A stretch of DNA of 64,000 nt from Bacillota bacterium (GTDB taxonomy: Bacteria > Bacillota > Clostridia > Oscillospirales > Acutalibacteraceae), in assembly GCA_023390175.1 (NCBI GenBank), contig JAEWDK010000006.1:62001-126000 (forward strand). The letters are read 5' to 3'. The notes beneath the pieces are model-generated. The model had not been told where the DNA came from, did not search any database, and saw only the letters and a list, made by a program, of their open reading frames with translations. Position numbers and translations under genes: made by a program. Shown here piece by piece: positions 51,808-60,895 of this stretch. The first letter of the stretch is position 1; each line of letters begins with the position of its first letter.

Positions 51808-52266
51808 ATGGGCTGGAAAGACAAAAAAATGGAAACAGCGGAAGAAATCGGCGACAATCTTGCCGATGAGCGCACCCTGATCCCAATGGGGGAAATCGGC
51901 GCGGAGGAAACGCAGGAACGTGAAGCCTTCGATGCGGAGCATATGATAGAGCTGAAAAAGCCAATTATGATCGGCGGCAGGAATGTTTCCCGGCTGGAAT
52001 TCGATTTTGACGAACTCACCGCCAATGACCTTCACCAGGCATCAAAGTATCTGAAAAATCTCGGGATCCCTGTAAGCGTTCCGGCGCTTGACCTCGACTA
52101 TCAGCTGGTCATTTTCGGCAAGGCCGTTAAAAAACGCATGAATGACGTTGAACTGTCGGAAATCATGCGCCTGTCGGCCTCCGACGCGGCAAAGGCAACG
52201 GGGCTGGCAAGGGATTTTTTGCTGGACAAGGATCCCGCGCAGAAGGACTTGGGATCCGAAGAGTAA
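51808..52266 (+). CDS. tail assembly chaperone, zero-frame product (P2 gpE-like)
   Basis: A 152-residue acidic protein between the tube and tape-measure genes, matching the phage tail assembly chaperone family (MIELKKPIMIGGRNVSRLEF, DELTANDLHQASKYL). It binds the tape measure during tail assembly. A T TTT TTG slippery heptamer at 52215-52221 lies in its frame, so a fraction of ribosomes should make a longer -1 product. AACAGGAGGAATTAAC precedes the ATG. Confidence 0.85.
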   Translation: MGWKDKKMETAEEIGDNLADERTLIPMGEIGAEETQEREAFDAEHMIELKKPIMIGGRNVSRLEFDFDELTANDLHQASKYLKNLGIPVSVPALDLDYQLVIFGKAVKKRMNDVELSEIMRLSASDAAKATGLARDFLLDKDPAQKDLGSEE

Positions 52267-52409
52267 TCGCCCAGCTGACAATGACCACGGCGAACAATGT
52301 TGTAGTTCTTGGCAATCTTCCGCTTGACGATCTTTTTCAACTTTATGAGGACGTCAGCGCGGACATGAACCGGGCGCAGCCGCAGAGAACGGACGGTGAT
52401 GAAAACTGA
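52215..52409 (+). CDS. -1 frameshift extension of the tail chaperone (P2 E+E'-like)
   Basis: From the slippery T TTT TTG at 52215 the -1 frame is open without a stop to TGA at 52407-52409, giving a ~200-residue product with the upstream frame. The extension includes ITLTM-like QLTMTTANNVVVLGNLPLDD and LFQLYEDVSADMNRAQP. The internal ATG at 52281 has no ribosome site. P2 uses the same heptamer for gpE+E'. The arrangement is conserved in many long-tailed phages. Confidence 0.78.
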   Translation, partial: FFAGQGSRAEGLGIRRVIAQLTMTTANNVVVLGNLPLDDLFQLYEDVSADMNRAQPQRTDGDEN

Positions 52410-54217
52410 AAGGAAAAGAACTGAAGGCGCTGATTACGCTTGCCGGAAAGGTTGATCCGTCCCTGCAGGCGGCGATGTTGAAAGCCAGCAATGAAAGCAA
52501 GAAAACATCCAACGTATTCAACAAAGCGCTTAATTCTATGAACAAGAATGTTCTGAATATGGCTGGTAAAATCAGCCCCGCATTTCAAGGACAGCTCATG
52601 AAAGTGGAAGCAGGCGCTTCGAAGGCGTTTGGCGTCGTACAAAAGGGTGCCGGCTATCTGGGAAAAGGTTTACAGGTAGCCGGCAAGGCAGCAAAAGGGC
52701 TTGCCCTTGGTGTTGGCGCAGTGGCAGCTATTGGAACGGCTGCTCTTGCACCCATTGCAAAGCAGGGCCTGGATTACGCCAGCAATTTGACCGAAGTACA
52801 GAACGTTGTCGATACGACATTCGGAAAGAATGCGGGAGTGATTGACTCTTTTGCGAAGTCTTCCATGCAATCGTTCGGTCTTTCTTCATTGCAGGCGAAG
52901 AACTATTCTTCTGTGCTGGGCTCCATGTATAAGAGCATGGGAATCGGCTCGCAGGAAACGCTCACCATGTCGCAGAACATGACAGCGCTATCCGGAGATA
53001 TGGCGTCTTTTTATAACCTTGACCCGGCAGAAGCTTTTGAGAAGATCAAAGCCGGCGTATCCGGTGAAACGGAGCCGCTAAAAGCGCTCGGAATTAATAT
53101 GTCGGTCGCCAACTTGCAGGCCTATGCGCTGTCAAAGGGAATGAAAACCAATTACAACGACATGACGCAGGCGCAGCAGGCGACGCTGCGGTATAACTAT
53201 TTGTTGTCCGCAACTGCCGACGCGCAGGGGGATTTCAGTAAAACCAGCGGAAGCTTTGCGAACCAGCAGAAACTGATGCAGGCCAGTTTGCAGCAGATGT
53301 CCGGCGAAGTGATGCAGAAAGTCATTCCGGCGCTGGCGACTGGCATGGGGCAGATAAACCAGTTCATCAGCAGCCTTGATACCGATGCAATCGGTGATTT
53401 TGCCGGGCAGCTTGCCCACATGGTTGTGTCATTTTTGCCTATGGTTCTTCAACTGATGCCCACCTTCGGGAGCCTGCTGCAAATGATTCTGCCGCCTTTA
53501 ATGAATATCGTAGGGCAGCTGTTGCCGGTGGTGATTCTATTGGCACAAACATTGTTTGGAGTGCTGCAGCCGCTCATTCCGCCAATTATGCAGTTTGTTC
53601 AGGCGCTGCTGCCGCCGATCGTGCAGATGCTGACCGCGGTTTCGCCGCTTCTGGTGCAGCTTGCAAATATCATCGGCGCAATTCTGGGCCCGGCGCTGAA
53701 TCTGGTTGTGACGATTGTAACTAAGATTGCGGATTTGATTTCCGCCGTTTCCAAGCCTTTTGGAGAGTTTTTTGGAATGATCGGCTCATTTCTCGGAATC
53801 GGCGGAAACGCGACACAGAAAGTCGCAAGCATCGGCTCTTCCGCGAAAGTACCCGCATACGCGAACGGCGGCTTTGCAAACACGCCGTCTATTTTCGGTG
53901 AGGCGGGCCTTGAAGCGGCGATTCCTATTCGGCCGGGCAATTCCAGCAGCCTTGGGCTTTTGGCGAAAACGGCGAAGCTGCTCGGTGCTGGTGACCGTTA
54001 CGGCACAGAGGAGCCGACGGACTGGAACCCGAAGGGAAGTTTCGACAGGAATATCCTGTTCGCACCAGGCGGTGCAAAACGACCAATCTATTTTACCTAT
54101 GCGCCGGTATTTCACGGTGAGAAGCCCAGCGAAGGCGTGCTGAAGCGTGACGCGCAGAATGTAAAGCGGATTTTAGACGACTATTTCGGAAACAAGGGGC
54201 GTTTGGCATGGGAGTGA
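52406..54217 (+). CDS. tail tape measure protein
   Basis: A ~603-residue protein that sets tail length. The N-terminus is charged and helical. The middle (~120-290) has the conserved tape-measure domain (VQNVVDTTFGKNAGVIDSFA, AYALSKGMKTNYNDM). Several hydrophobic helices (~310-430) follow, and a short C-terminal domain with YANGGFANTPSIFGEAGLEA is the usual end. Start: the first ATG is at 52475, but the frame is open to 52403, and residues LKGKELKALITLAGKVDPS match the typical tape-measure N-terminus. The only candidate there is a CTG at 52406, overlapping the chaperone stop. The length implies a short tail. Confidence 0.85.
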   Translation: MKGKELKALITLAGKVDPSLQAAMLKASNESKKTSNVFNKALNSMNKNVLNMAGKISPAFQGQLMKVEAGASKAFGVVQKGAGYLGKGLQVAGKAAKGLALGVGAVAAIGTAALAPIAKQGLDYASNLTEVQNVVDTTFGKNAGVIDSFAKSSMQSFGLSSLQAKNYSSVLGSMYKSMGIGSQETLTMSQNMTALSGDMASFYNLDPAEAFEKIKAGVSGETEPLKALGINMSVANLQAYALSKGMKTNYNDMTQAQQATLRYNYLLSATADAQGDFSKTSGSFANQQKLMQASLQQMSGEVMQKVIPALATGMGQINQFISSLDTDAIGDFAGQLAHMVVSFLPMVLQLMPTFGSLLQMILPPLMNIVGQLLPVVILLAQTLFGVLQPLIPPIMQFVQALLPPIVQMLTAVSPLLVQLANIIGAILGPALNLVVTIVTKIADLISAVSKPFGEFFGMIGSFLGIGGNATQKVASIGSSAKVPAYANGGFANTPSIFGEAGLEAAIPIRPGNSSSLGLLAKTAKLLGAGDRYGTEEPTDWNPKGSFDRNILFAPGGAKRPIYFTYAPVFHGEKPSEGVLKRDAQNVKRILDDYFGNKGRLAWE

Positions 54218-54423
54218 TTGACGGGTTTGATTATACGACGATGGCGGGGGATACCTTCGATATGATCGCACTGGACGCTTACAACGACGAGTTCCAGTCT
54301 GTGAAAATCATTCGGGCAAACCCCCAGTATGCCGGGGTGGTGGTGTTCGATGCCGGCGTTGTTCTTCGGATTCCTTATCTGGAGGAAACACCGCCGGATA
54401 CCCTCCCGCCGTGGAAAAGGTGA
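54208..54423 (+). CDS. tail protein X / LysM-like protein
   Basis: A 71-residue LysM-type protein like P2 gpX (YTTMAGDTFDMIALDAYNDE, ANPQYAGVVVFDAGVVLRIP). In contractile tails this protein helps assemble the hub. It overlaps the tape-measure end by 10 bp. AAGGGGCG precedes the ATG. Confidence 0.82.
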   Translation: MGVIDGFDYTTMAGDTFDMIALDAYNDEFQSVKIIRANPQYAGVVVFDAGVVLRIPYLEETPPDTLPPWKR

Positions 54424-54426
54424 CAA

Positions 54427-55341
54427 ATGGCACAGATTTTTTATGAAGGCAAAGATATTACGGCGGACGTGGAAGTCTCCGATCTTGTCATAACGGACAG
54501 CTGCGGCGACCAGGCGGACGCGATTGACGTGAAGCTCGCAAACAGTGAAAACCAGTGGAGCGATTGGAACCCACAAAAACAGGATTCGTTAAGCATTGTG
54601 AATTCCGGGTACCGTTCCGGCACGATGTGGATTGACCGTGTGCGGCAGGAAATTGGATTGATTCACCTGGGCGCGGTCAGTATCCCGCCCAGCGGCAAAA
54701 CCAAACGCATGCGCGCATGGGAGAATACCACGCTCATCACCATTGCCGCCCAGCTGGCGGCTGCCTATGGCCTGTCGGCGCGCTTTATTCATGTTCCCGC
54801 TTACACCTATGCGCGGGTCGATCAGCTCGGGCGCGGCGACTTCGGTTTCCTGCAGGAACGTGCCGTGCTGGAAGGATGCAGTATTAAGGTTCAGGACGGA
54901 AAGCTGTTTGTGTTCTCTGATTCTGATATGGAAGCGCAGACCCCGGTGAAAAGAATCGCCGCCGCCGACATGCTGGAAGAACCGCGATTCAGCAACTCTT
55001 CGGGCAGTACCTACTCCGGCTGCACGGTGGCCTGGCAGTCATTTGGAGGAACGTTCACCGATGCGGACATGACCGGCCCGGAACTTTCAATCAGCACTTA
55101 TCCGGTAAGCAGTTCGGGCGAAGCGCAGCGCTTCGCGAAGAATCTGCTGCGCAGCTACAACAAGAAGGGGGAGACCGGCGAAATTGCGGTGGTGCTGGAT
55201 ACGACGATTACCGCTGGAAATGTGGTTAGCATTACCGGTATGGGACTGAGCGACGGAAATTATTTCATCGACACGGCACAGCACAGCTTCGCGGAGGAAA
55301 TCAGCAGATTGACCATGCACCGCTGCTTTACGAGGTATTGA
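54427..55341 (+). CDS. baseplate hub protein (late control gpD-like)
   Basis: A 304-residue protein of the phage late control D / gp27-like hub family: FYEGKDITADVEVSDLVITD, ITIAAQLAAAYGLSARFIHV, YARVDQLGRGDFGFLQERAV, and FAKNLLRSYNKKGETGEIAV near the end. It forms the central hub of the baseplate that holds the spike. Starts 3 bp after gpX. Confidence 0.85.
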   Translation: MAQIFYEGKDITADVEVSDLVITDSCGDQADAIDVKLANSENQWSDWNPQKQDSLSIVNSGYRSGTMWIDRVRQEIGLIHLGAVSIPPSGKTKRMRAWENTTLITIAAQLAAAYGLSARFIHVPAYTYARVDQLGRGDFGFLQERAVLEGCSIKVQDGKLFVFSDSDMEAQTPVKRIAAADMLEEPRFSNSSGSTYSGCTVAWQSFGGTFTDADMTGPELSISTYPVSSSGEAQRFAKNLLRSYNKKGETGEIAVVLDTTITAGNVVSITGMGLSDGNYFIDTAQHSFAEEISRLTMHRCFTRY

Positions 55342-55342
55342 T

Positions 55343-55576
55343 ATGAATGCAATGGGTACAGTGGTTACGGTTCAGGGGAACCAATACCGGGTGAACTTCG
55401 GGGGCGGCCCCTCTGCGCTGATTCCCCGGCTGACAAGCGCCTGCCGGATTCAAACGGATTCCGGAGGAACGCTTTCGCAAATACCGCCGTCGGTTGGTGA
55501 TCGGGTGCTCTGCTGGTTCCCCGGAGAGGCTTATTGTGACGGCTGCATTGTCGGTATAGTGGAGGAATCGCTGTGA
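55343..55576 (+). CDS. small baseplate/spike-associated OB-like protein
   Basis: A 77-residue beta-rich protein (MGTVVTVQGNQYRVNFGGGP, GDRVLCWFPGEAYCDGCIVG) similar to the N-terminal OB domain of gpV-like spikes but without a spike helix. Probably a hub accessory. The stop overlaps the next GTG. Confidence 0.6.
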   Translation: MNAMGTVVTVQGNQYRVNFGGGPSALIPRLTSACRIQTDSGGTLSQIPPSVGDRVLCWFPGEAYCDGCIVGIVEESL

Positions 55577-56127
55577 TTGTCGGAAAGTTTGGAAACAAAA
55601 CGTTTGAGGTATCGCCGAATCGAATACTTACGCCCCGCGACATTTCCATATCCGGTGATCTGAGCACCTCTGAGGAAGAAACAAGCGGGAAAAAGCCCGC
55701 AACAACAATTAAGGGGCCGGGGCTGACGAAGGTCAGCATGGAAATTCAGCTGCTGGCGGTAGCCGGGGTTGACGTCCAATCTGAAATAGATTCCTGGATG
55801 GCGGTAAAAGACAGCGCAACCGCTTACCCGCTGATTTTGTGCGGTCAGGCGGTCAGCCTGAATAAATTCTTGTTGACCAGCTGCGGCACGTCTGAACTGG
55901 TTATAACCAAAATCGCAGGTGCGCCTGTGCCAGTTTCCGCACTGTTAAAACTGGAATTTTCGGAGTATCTCCCGCCCGGCGCACAAAAGAGTACGTCTTC
56001 CGGGAAGAAATCGACAGCTAAAAACACGGCAGCGGGGCTTGCGGGGCAGAGGGTGGCGAACCCGTATAAAATGCCGACTTCAACAGAAAAAGCTGCCGCC
56101 AAACGAACAAACGAGGGGATGAAGTAA
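55573..56127 (+). CDS. DUF6046-like phage tail protein
   Basis: A 184-residue baseplate-region protein. The core (LSTSEEETSGKKPATTIKGP, GLTKVSMEIQLLAVAGVDVQ, LILCGQAVSLNKFLLTSCGT) is a beta domain seen in Firmicutes contractile phages. The C-terminal ~40 residues are basic and disordered-looking. Starts with GTG behind TGGAGGAATCGCT. Function not established. Confidence 0.65.
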   Translation: MIVGKFGNKTFEVSPNRILTPRDISISGDLSTSEEETSGKKPATTIKGPGLTKVSMEIQLLAVAGVDVQSEIDSWMAVKDSATAYPLILCGQAVSLNKFLLTSCGTSELVITKIAGAPVPVSALLKLEFSEYLPPGAQKSTSSGKKSTAKNTAAGLAGQRVANPYKMPTSTEKAAAKRTNEGMK

Positions 56128-56420
56128 TGACAACGGTTAAATCAGGGAGCGGACGGATAAACTGGAGCCTTCGCGGTACCGACCGTATTGCCCAGAATGT
56201 CCGCAATCTGATCAATACATTCCGTTATGAAATCCCTTATCACCGCACGATGGGGATCCCCAGCAGCCTGATTGACCGCCCGGTGAATTTGCTGATGGAG
56301 GAAGCCCGCGTGGAAATCGCGCAGATGCTTGCCGTTTACGAGCCCCGCGCAAATGTGCGGGATATACAGTGTTCCGTGGGCTCTGACGGAAGCCTGATGA
56401 TTGAGGTGATTTTGGAGTGA
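56127..56420 (+). CDS. baseplate wedge protein gp25-like
   Basis: A 97-residue GPW/gp25 family protein (GTDRIAQNVRNLINTFRYEI, YHRTMGIPSSLID, EARVEIAQMLAVYEPRANVR). It belongs to the inner baseplate wedge and nucleates the sheath. It precedes gpJ as in P2-like phages. Overlaps neighbours at both ends. Confidence 0.88.
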   Translation: MTTVKSGSGRINWSLRGTDRIAQNVRNLINTFRYEIPYHRTMGIPSSLIDRPVNLLMEEARVEIAQMLAVYEPRANVRDIQCSVGSDGSLMIEVILE

Positions 56421-57508
56421 TACAGTTTATTGGAACGGATCCTCAGCGGCTGCTGAATGATGCGGTTGCGCGCTATGAGGAAGTCAGCGGGGAAACGCTA
56501 TACCCCGGAGATGAGCATTATTTGTTTTTATCTCAAATGCTGCAGCTGATCGTAGCCTGCAAAGAGGACATTAACTCTGCGGCAAATCAAAACCTGCTGA
56601 GGTACTGCACAGGAGAAGTTCTTGACGAGTACGGTAGCCAATATGATGTGACCAGGATGGCAGCTCAGAGCGCGTCGGCTTCCATGAAATTTACGCTTCC
56701 CGCTGCGCTGGGCTTTGATGTAACGGTTCCGGCTGGCACAAGGGTAACGCCCGACGGGCAGCTGGTGTTTTATCTGCAGACGGACGTCATTATCACCGCC
56801 GGACAAACTTCTGCACAGGGTAATATCTTGGCAGAAAGTCCCGGAGCTGCCTACAATGGCTTTTTACCCGGACAAATTCAAAGCATTATTGACCCGGTGG
56901 ATTATATCGGTTCAGCTTCCAATGCCACGGTCAGCTCAGGCGGTGCGGATCAGGAGGACGATGACAGTTTTCGGGAACAGATACGGCTGAGCTGGGAGGC
57001 AATTTCGACCGCCGGATCAACAGATAGCTATGAATACTGGGCAAAAACGGCCTCGACTGACATTGCGGATGCAAAAGCTGTCAAGACTTCACCCGGAGAG
57101 GTTACAATTTACATCCTGATGATCGGGGCTGCTGCGCCGGCGCAGAAAATACTGGATGCAGTTATCGCAGCCTGCAGCGCCGAAAAGCACCGCCCGTTAA
57201 CAGATAAGGTTGTTACTGCAGCCGCACAGGTAAAGGCGTATGCCGTGAATCTGACCTATTATGTTAGCAATAGCCGTTCGACCGAAGTCCCGTTAATCCA
57301 AACGGCCGTAAATAAGGCCGTCAATGATTTTATGACTGTTCAGAAGCAGAGGTTGGGGGGCAACTTGAACCCTGACAGCCTGCGCAGCGCACTTTTGGTA
57401 GCCGGGGCCTACCGCATTGATATGACATCACCGACATTCACGGAGCTGCAGCCGCAGGAGGTTGCGGTCGCCAATACGGTTTCTGCCGTTTACGGGGGGC
57501 TGCTGTGA
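56417..57508 (+). CDS. baseplate assembly protein J
   Basis: A 363-residue baseplate J-like protein. LLRYCTGEVLDEYGSQYDVT, VPAGTRVTPDGQLVFYLQTD, and STAGSTDSYEYWAKTASTDI are the family hallmarks, and a C-terminal VANTVSAVYGG closes it. It forms the outer wedge of the baseplate. ATG overlaps the gp25 stop. Confidence 0.9.
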   Translation: MIQFIGTDPQRLLNDAVARYEEVSGETLYPGDEHYLFLSQMLQLIVACKEDINSAANQNLLRYCTGEVLDEYGSQYDVTRMAAQSASASMKFTLPAALGFDVTVPAGTRVTPDGQLVFYLQTDVIITAGQTSAQGNILAESPGAAYNGFLPGQIQSIIDPVDYIGSASNATVSSGGADQEDDDSFREQIRLSWEAISTAGSTDSYEYWAKTASTDIADAKAVKTSPGEVTIYILMIGAAAPAQKILDAVIAACSAEKHRPLTDKVVTAAAQVKAYAVNLTYYVSNSRSTEVPLIQTAVNKAVNDFMTVQKQRLGGNLNPDSLRSALLVAGAYRIDMTSPTFTELQPQEVAVANTVSAVYGGLL

Positions 57509-58158
57509 TGGTTGACCTCAAAAATGTAGATCTTCTTTCGCTACAGAGCCGGTATATGCAAGGGGATATCACAACGCAAGCGCTTTGCGCGGCGTTGAAT
57601 CCGCTTCTGCAGGAGCTTGGCAATCAAATCGGCCTCGTTGTTTTGCATCCTCGGATTGACGAGCTTTCCGGAAGTGTTTTGGACGAGCTGGCATGGGGGT
57701 ATCATGTTGACGCGTACGATGCGTTGGCCGACGATGCTGAAAAGCGCAGGATGATTAAAAATTCTTTTTTAATCCACAAGTTCAAGGGAACGGCCTTTTC
57801 CGTACGTAAAATTGTAGAGGGCGTTTTTGGTGACGCAGGGGCAATTGAAGAGTGGTACCAGTATTCCGGGGAGCCGTATCACTTCCGGGTTGACGTATAT
57901 TGTCAGTCCCGGGGAGTAACTGCAGCGGAGCAACTTCGCGCCGTGCAGTTGGTGGAAGCGGGAAAAAACCTGCGTTCGGAATTGGATGGCATTCGGCTTA
58001 TCCTTGCGCAGGGTGTTACTCAAAGGATTGCCGTAGTGGCTTCTGTGGGCATTTTGATCGAAGTTTATCCGATTGGCAAAACCGATACCCATGAAGTAAA
58101 AATAGCCGCTACTGCAGCGCAGACAGCGACTATTGAAGTTTTTAATTTGGAGGAATGA
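57508..58158 (+). CDS. tail protein I (P2 gpI-like)
   Basis: A 216-residue baseplate protein of the gpI family (LGNQIGLVVLHPRIDELSGS, LDELAWGYHVDAYDALADD, FLIHKFKGTAFSVRKIVEGV, with WYQYSGEPYHFRV). It links wedge and tail fibres. The GTG at 57505 is replaced by the ATG at 57508 (TGATG overlap, GGGGGG 9 bp upstream). Confidence 0.85.
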   Translation: MVDLKNVDLLSLQSRYMQGDITTQALCAALNPLLQELGNQIGLVVLHPRIDELSGSVLDELAWGYHVDAYDALADDAEKRRMIKNSFLIHKFKGTAFSVRKIVEGVFGDAGAIEEWYQYSGEPYHFRVDVYCQSRGVTAAEQLRAVQLVEAGKNLRSELDGIRLILAQGVTQRIAVVASVGILIEVYPIGKTDTHEVKIAATAAQTATIEVFNLEE

Positions 58159-58160
58159 GC

Positions 58161-58973
58161 ATGGAATATTATACAATGACAACCAATGCGGGTGATCAGG
58201 CGATTGCTCACGCGATCCAAACGGGAACCACGACAACTTTTAAACAGCTTGCCGTAGGGGATGGAAATGGAGCATATTATGAACCGGCTAAAACTCAGAC
58301 AGTGCTGCGCCGCGAAGTTTGGCGCGGAAATGCGGTTGTGTCCCTTGATGCCAATAACCCCAAGCGGGTGATTGTAACGGCAACCATACCGGCGACGGTT
58401 GGTGGGTTTACTATTCGGGAAGCGGGCATTTTTGATACAACTAATGCTATGATGGTGGTTGCGAAATTACCGTTGTCGGAGAAGGTGGCCCCGGAGTCGG
58501 GAGCCAGTACCGATTTGGTGATCCGGATTTATGTAGAGGTGTCAGATGCAAGCGCGGTGAATATTACGGTTGACCCGTCGGCGGTACAGGCGTTTAAGTC
58601 TGATGTTGATGCGGCTGCAGCGAAGGCCGCATCCGATCTCGCTACCCATGCGGGAAATAATACCCATATTACCGGTACGGAGCGCACGGCGTGGAATGGG
58701 AAGGCTAATGTGCTGTTCTTTGCGTCCACATTGTCGGCGGTGTGGACTGGATCCGGCCCATATACGCAAACGGTTTCAATTCCGGGCATTCTTCAGACTG
58801 ATCGACCAGATGTGTCTCCTGTCTTGGATTCGGATCCTGCTATTCGTTCAAATCAGCGCGATGCATGGAACATGGTTGGAGATGTGGAAACCGTTGCAGA
58901 CGCTGTAACTTTTACTTGCGATACGGAAAAGCCTACTGTGGAAATTCCGATTCAGATTCGGGTGGTGAGATAA
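58161..58973 (+). CDS. tail fibre protein, N-terminal collar type
   Basis: A 270-residue fibre. The N-terminal ~150 residues match the phage tail-collar fibre domain (YTMTTNAGDQAIAHAIQTGT, FKQLAVGDGNGAYYEP, ATIPATVGGFTIREAGIFDT), which attaches to the baseplate, then a helix and a short distal beta domain. GGAGG is 7 bp before the ATG at 58161. The ATG at 58155 is too close. Confidence 0.87.
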   Translation: MEYYTMTTNAGDQAIAHAIQTGTTTTFKQLAVGDGNGAYYEPAKTQTVLRREVWRGNAVVSLDANNPKRVIVTATIPATVGGFTIREAGIFDTTNAMMVVAKLPLSEKVAPESGASTDLVIRIYVEVSDASAVNITVDPSAVQAFKSDVDAAAAKAASDLATHAGNNTHITGTERTAWNGKANVLFFASTLSAVWTGSGPYTQTVSIPGILQTDRPDVSPVLDSDPAIRSNQRDAWNMVGDVETVADAVTFTCDTEKPTVEIPIQIRVVR

Positions 58974-60493
58974 TGGCAAAGGGCTTTTTGAGAGCACAAA
59001 GCGGCGGAGTAAAGTTATCATATAATCTGTTCTGCCGGCCGGATGAACCAGCTATTAAAAGAGGGCTGTGGATTAAAACCCCAAGCGCTATAAATTTCAA
59101 TGATGTAATTGTTCGTAAAAATTTTGTCATAAGTGGCCATTGGGCCGGAGATGATGGGGTTCCAATAATAACGCCCCCAAGCAATGTTATTTATGCACTT
59201 ATCGCTACTGACGATACCGTTGAAGCACTTATTGGAACGTCAAATACCGGATATTATGCCCATGTTGTTAGAAATTCAGATGGCACCTGGTCAGTCAAAC
59301 AGTCAACTATTGGGTATTCAAATTATTCATCCGGCGTCCTATTTGCTGCCCAAGATGGATCCAAAACAATATGGTGCGTGACATCTTTCCCAAGTAGTGG
59401 CAATGGTTCTGGATGGTACTATATTTATGTTTATGACCGAGTCACTGGCGCTATGGCGACTAAAAATGTTCAAATGAGCAATACTGTAGCCGGTCCGTTT
59501 GCTTGCGATTATGACAAAGATAATCACAAATTATACATTTTTGCCTATGCCGGAAATGGTCAGTCTGCAAATACCGATAGATATATCCTAAGAATGACTG
59601 TTGACATTTCAGCGTTAGATGCTACAAATTCTACAACACTTCTTAATACTTTAACAAGCAATATAACAAACACCACAACCCCTATGTTATATATGAGTAG
59701 TGCTAATGTCACATCCTATGTCCCAAGAAACGGGTGTAAAGTAATCTCACCAACGGATATTGTAATGAGCTTTATCATTCGAGACAGCGTCTCACATCTT
59801 TTACTTGACTATAATCCTGTAGCAAATACATTTACACAAACGCGTTCAAATCCTGCAGCGCCGTCGCCGACAAGCCTTGGTGGATCAAATTATCCCTCAC
59901 TTTTAAGGTGTAGTAACTTATTAATATTTCCGATTGGTTCAATTTCCAAGACATTATTTTTATACAATATCGATACGGATACTTGGTCAAGGGTTACTAT
60001 TCCAAGTGATGTGAATGAGGGTTATCCATGTTTTGTCTATCAAAACATGCTGTATATTTTTGCCGAGAGGGCAAATGGTACCTATAAATCTGTTAGGTTA
60101 AACTTGGAAACACTTCAATGGGAATACATTATTAGTCCAGTTGGCGTTCCATACCTTCCACTTTGTTCATACGGTTCTAGGAATGGAGCGCTATGGTTTG
60201 GCTCAAACTACCCAACATCACCAACAATACAGGTTATGTCAATAATCCAAGATGCTTTAACTGAGGGTGCTCTTGCGATACTTAATCGAACAGACATGTA
60301 TAAAACAATTCTTGTTAATATTGATAAAGCACTTGCAACATTAAAAAAGTATTCGACAACCGTGTTAAGCGATAATTATAAGCCAACTGATGATTATTAT
60401 TTCGGAGATGCATGGCTATACACAGATGGCGCCTATCAGGCGTATCCAACCTATTACGGCAATGGTACTGCTTGGATTAAGTTTAAAAATTAA
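58973..60493 (+). CDS. putative receptor-binding protein, beta-propeller-like
   Basis: A 506-residue protein with repeating aromatic/Gly blades (YALIATDDTVEALIGTSNTG, ISKTLFLYNIDTDTWSRVTI, MLYIFAERANGTYKSVRLNL), reminiscent of Kelch-type propellers. It follows the fibre gene, so it may be the host-recognition tip. Base composition is clearly more AT-rich than the surrounding tail genes, suggesting recent acquisition by fibre exchange. Start: GGTGGTGAGATA before the ATG at 58973, and the upstream open frame is inside the fibre gene. Confidence 0.7.
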   Translation: MAKGFLRAQSGGVKLSYNLFCRPDEPAIKRGLWIKTPSAINFNDVIVRKNFVISGHWAGDDGVPIITPPSNVIYALIATDDTVEALIGTSNTGYYAHVVRNSDGTWSVKQSTIGYSNYSSGVLFAAQDGSKTIWCVTSFPSSGNGSGWYYIYVYDRVTGAMATKNVQMSNTVAGPFACDYDKDNHKLYIFAYAGNGQSANTDRYILRMTVDISALDATNSTTLLNTLTSNITNTTTPMLYMSSANVTSYVPRNGCKVISPTDIVMSFIIRDSVSHLLLDYNPVANTFTQTRSNPAAPSPTSLGGSNYPSLLRCSNLLIFPIGSISKTLFLYNIDTDTWSRVTIPSDVNEGYPCFVYQNMLYIFAERANGTYKSVRLNLETLQWEYIISPVGVPYLPLCSYGSRNGALWFGSNYPTSPTIQVMSIIQDALTEGALAILNRTDMYKTILVNIDKALATLKKYSTTVLSDNYKPTDDYYFGDAWLYTDGAYQAYPTYYGNGTAWIKFKN

Positions 60494-60511
60494 TTTTTAA
60501 GGAGGAAAATC

Positions 60512-60751
60512 ATGAATCTAACCTATGAAGTAACCGAAGATGGATACAAAATTTTTAAAGATGGAGAACTCTGGATTGCACAGTATGGTTTTATACCATA
60601 TCCTGGGGCGACTATGGATGAAGCTGCAAAGAACCATATTAACGAAATTCTGGCAGCACAGTCTGCCGCCGATGCAGCCGCGCAGCAGCCTACGCTGGAA
60701 GCAAGAGTAAAAGCACTTGAAGATGCTCAACTTGCTGCATTGGGGGTGTAA
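60512..60751 (+). CDS. hypothetical tail-end phage protein, 79 aa
   Basis: An N-terminal beta hairpin (YEVTEDGYKIFKDGELWIAQ) and a C-terminal Ala/Gln-rich coiled coil. Resembles small proteins located before XkdX in Firmicutes phages. AAGGAGGAAAATC precedes the ATG. Role unknown. Confidence 0.65.
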   Translation: MNLTYEVTEDGYKIFKDGELWIAQYGFIPYPGATMDEAAKNHINEILAAQSAADAAAQQPTLEARVKALEDAQLAALGV

Positions 60752-60754
60752 ATA

Positions 60755-60895
60755 ATGGAACATAGTCCTTATTTTGATTTTTTCTCCATCCAGTATAAGT
60801 TGGGTTTGAGCAAAACCCGCCTAAAGACTGCGGTTGTAAAAACCTACATTCGCGATGACGAATACTTAGAAATCTGTGGGGAGGTTTACGCATGA
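60755..60895 (+). CDS. XkdX family protein, 46 aa
   Basis: DFFSIQYKLGLSKTRLKTAV, then YIRDDEYLEICGEVYA, match the XkdX family found between fibre and lysis genes of PBSX-like phages. Its TGA overlaps the lysozyme ATG (ATGA). GGGGGTG lies upstream. Function unknown. Confidence 0.78.
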   Translation: MEHSPYFDFFSIQYKLGLSKTRLKTAVVKTYIRDDEYLEICGEVYA

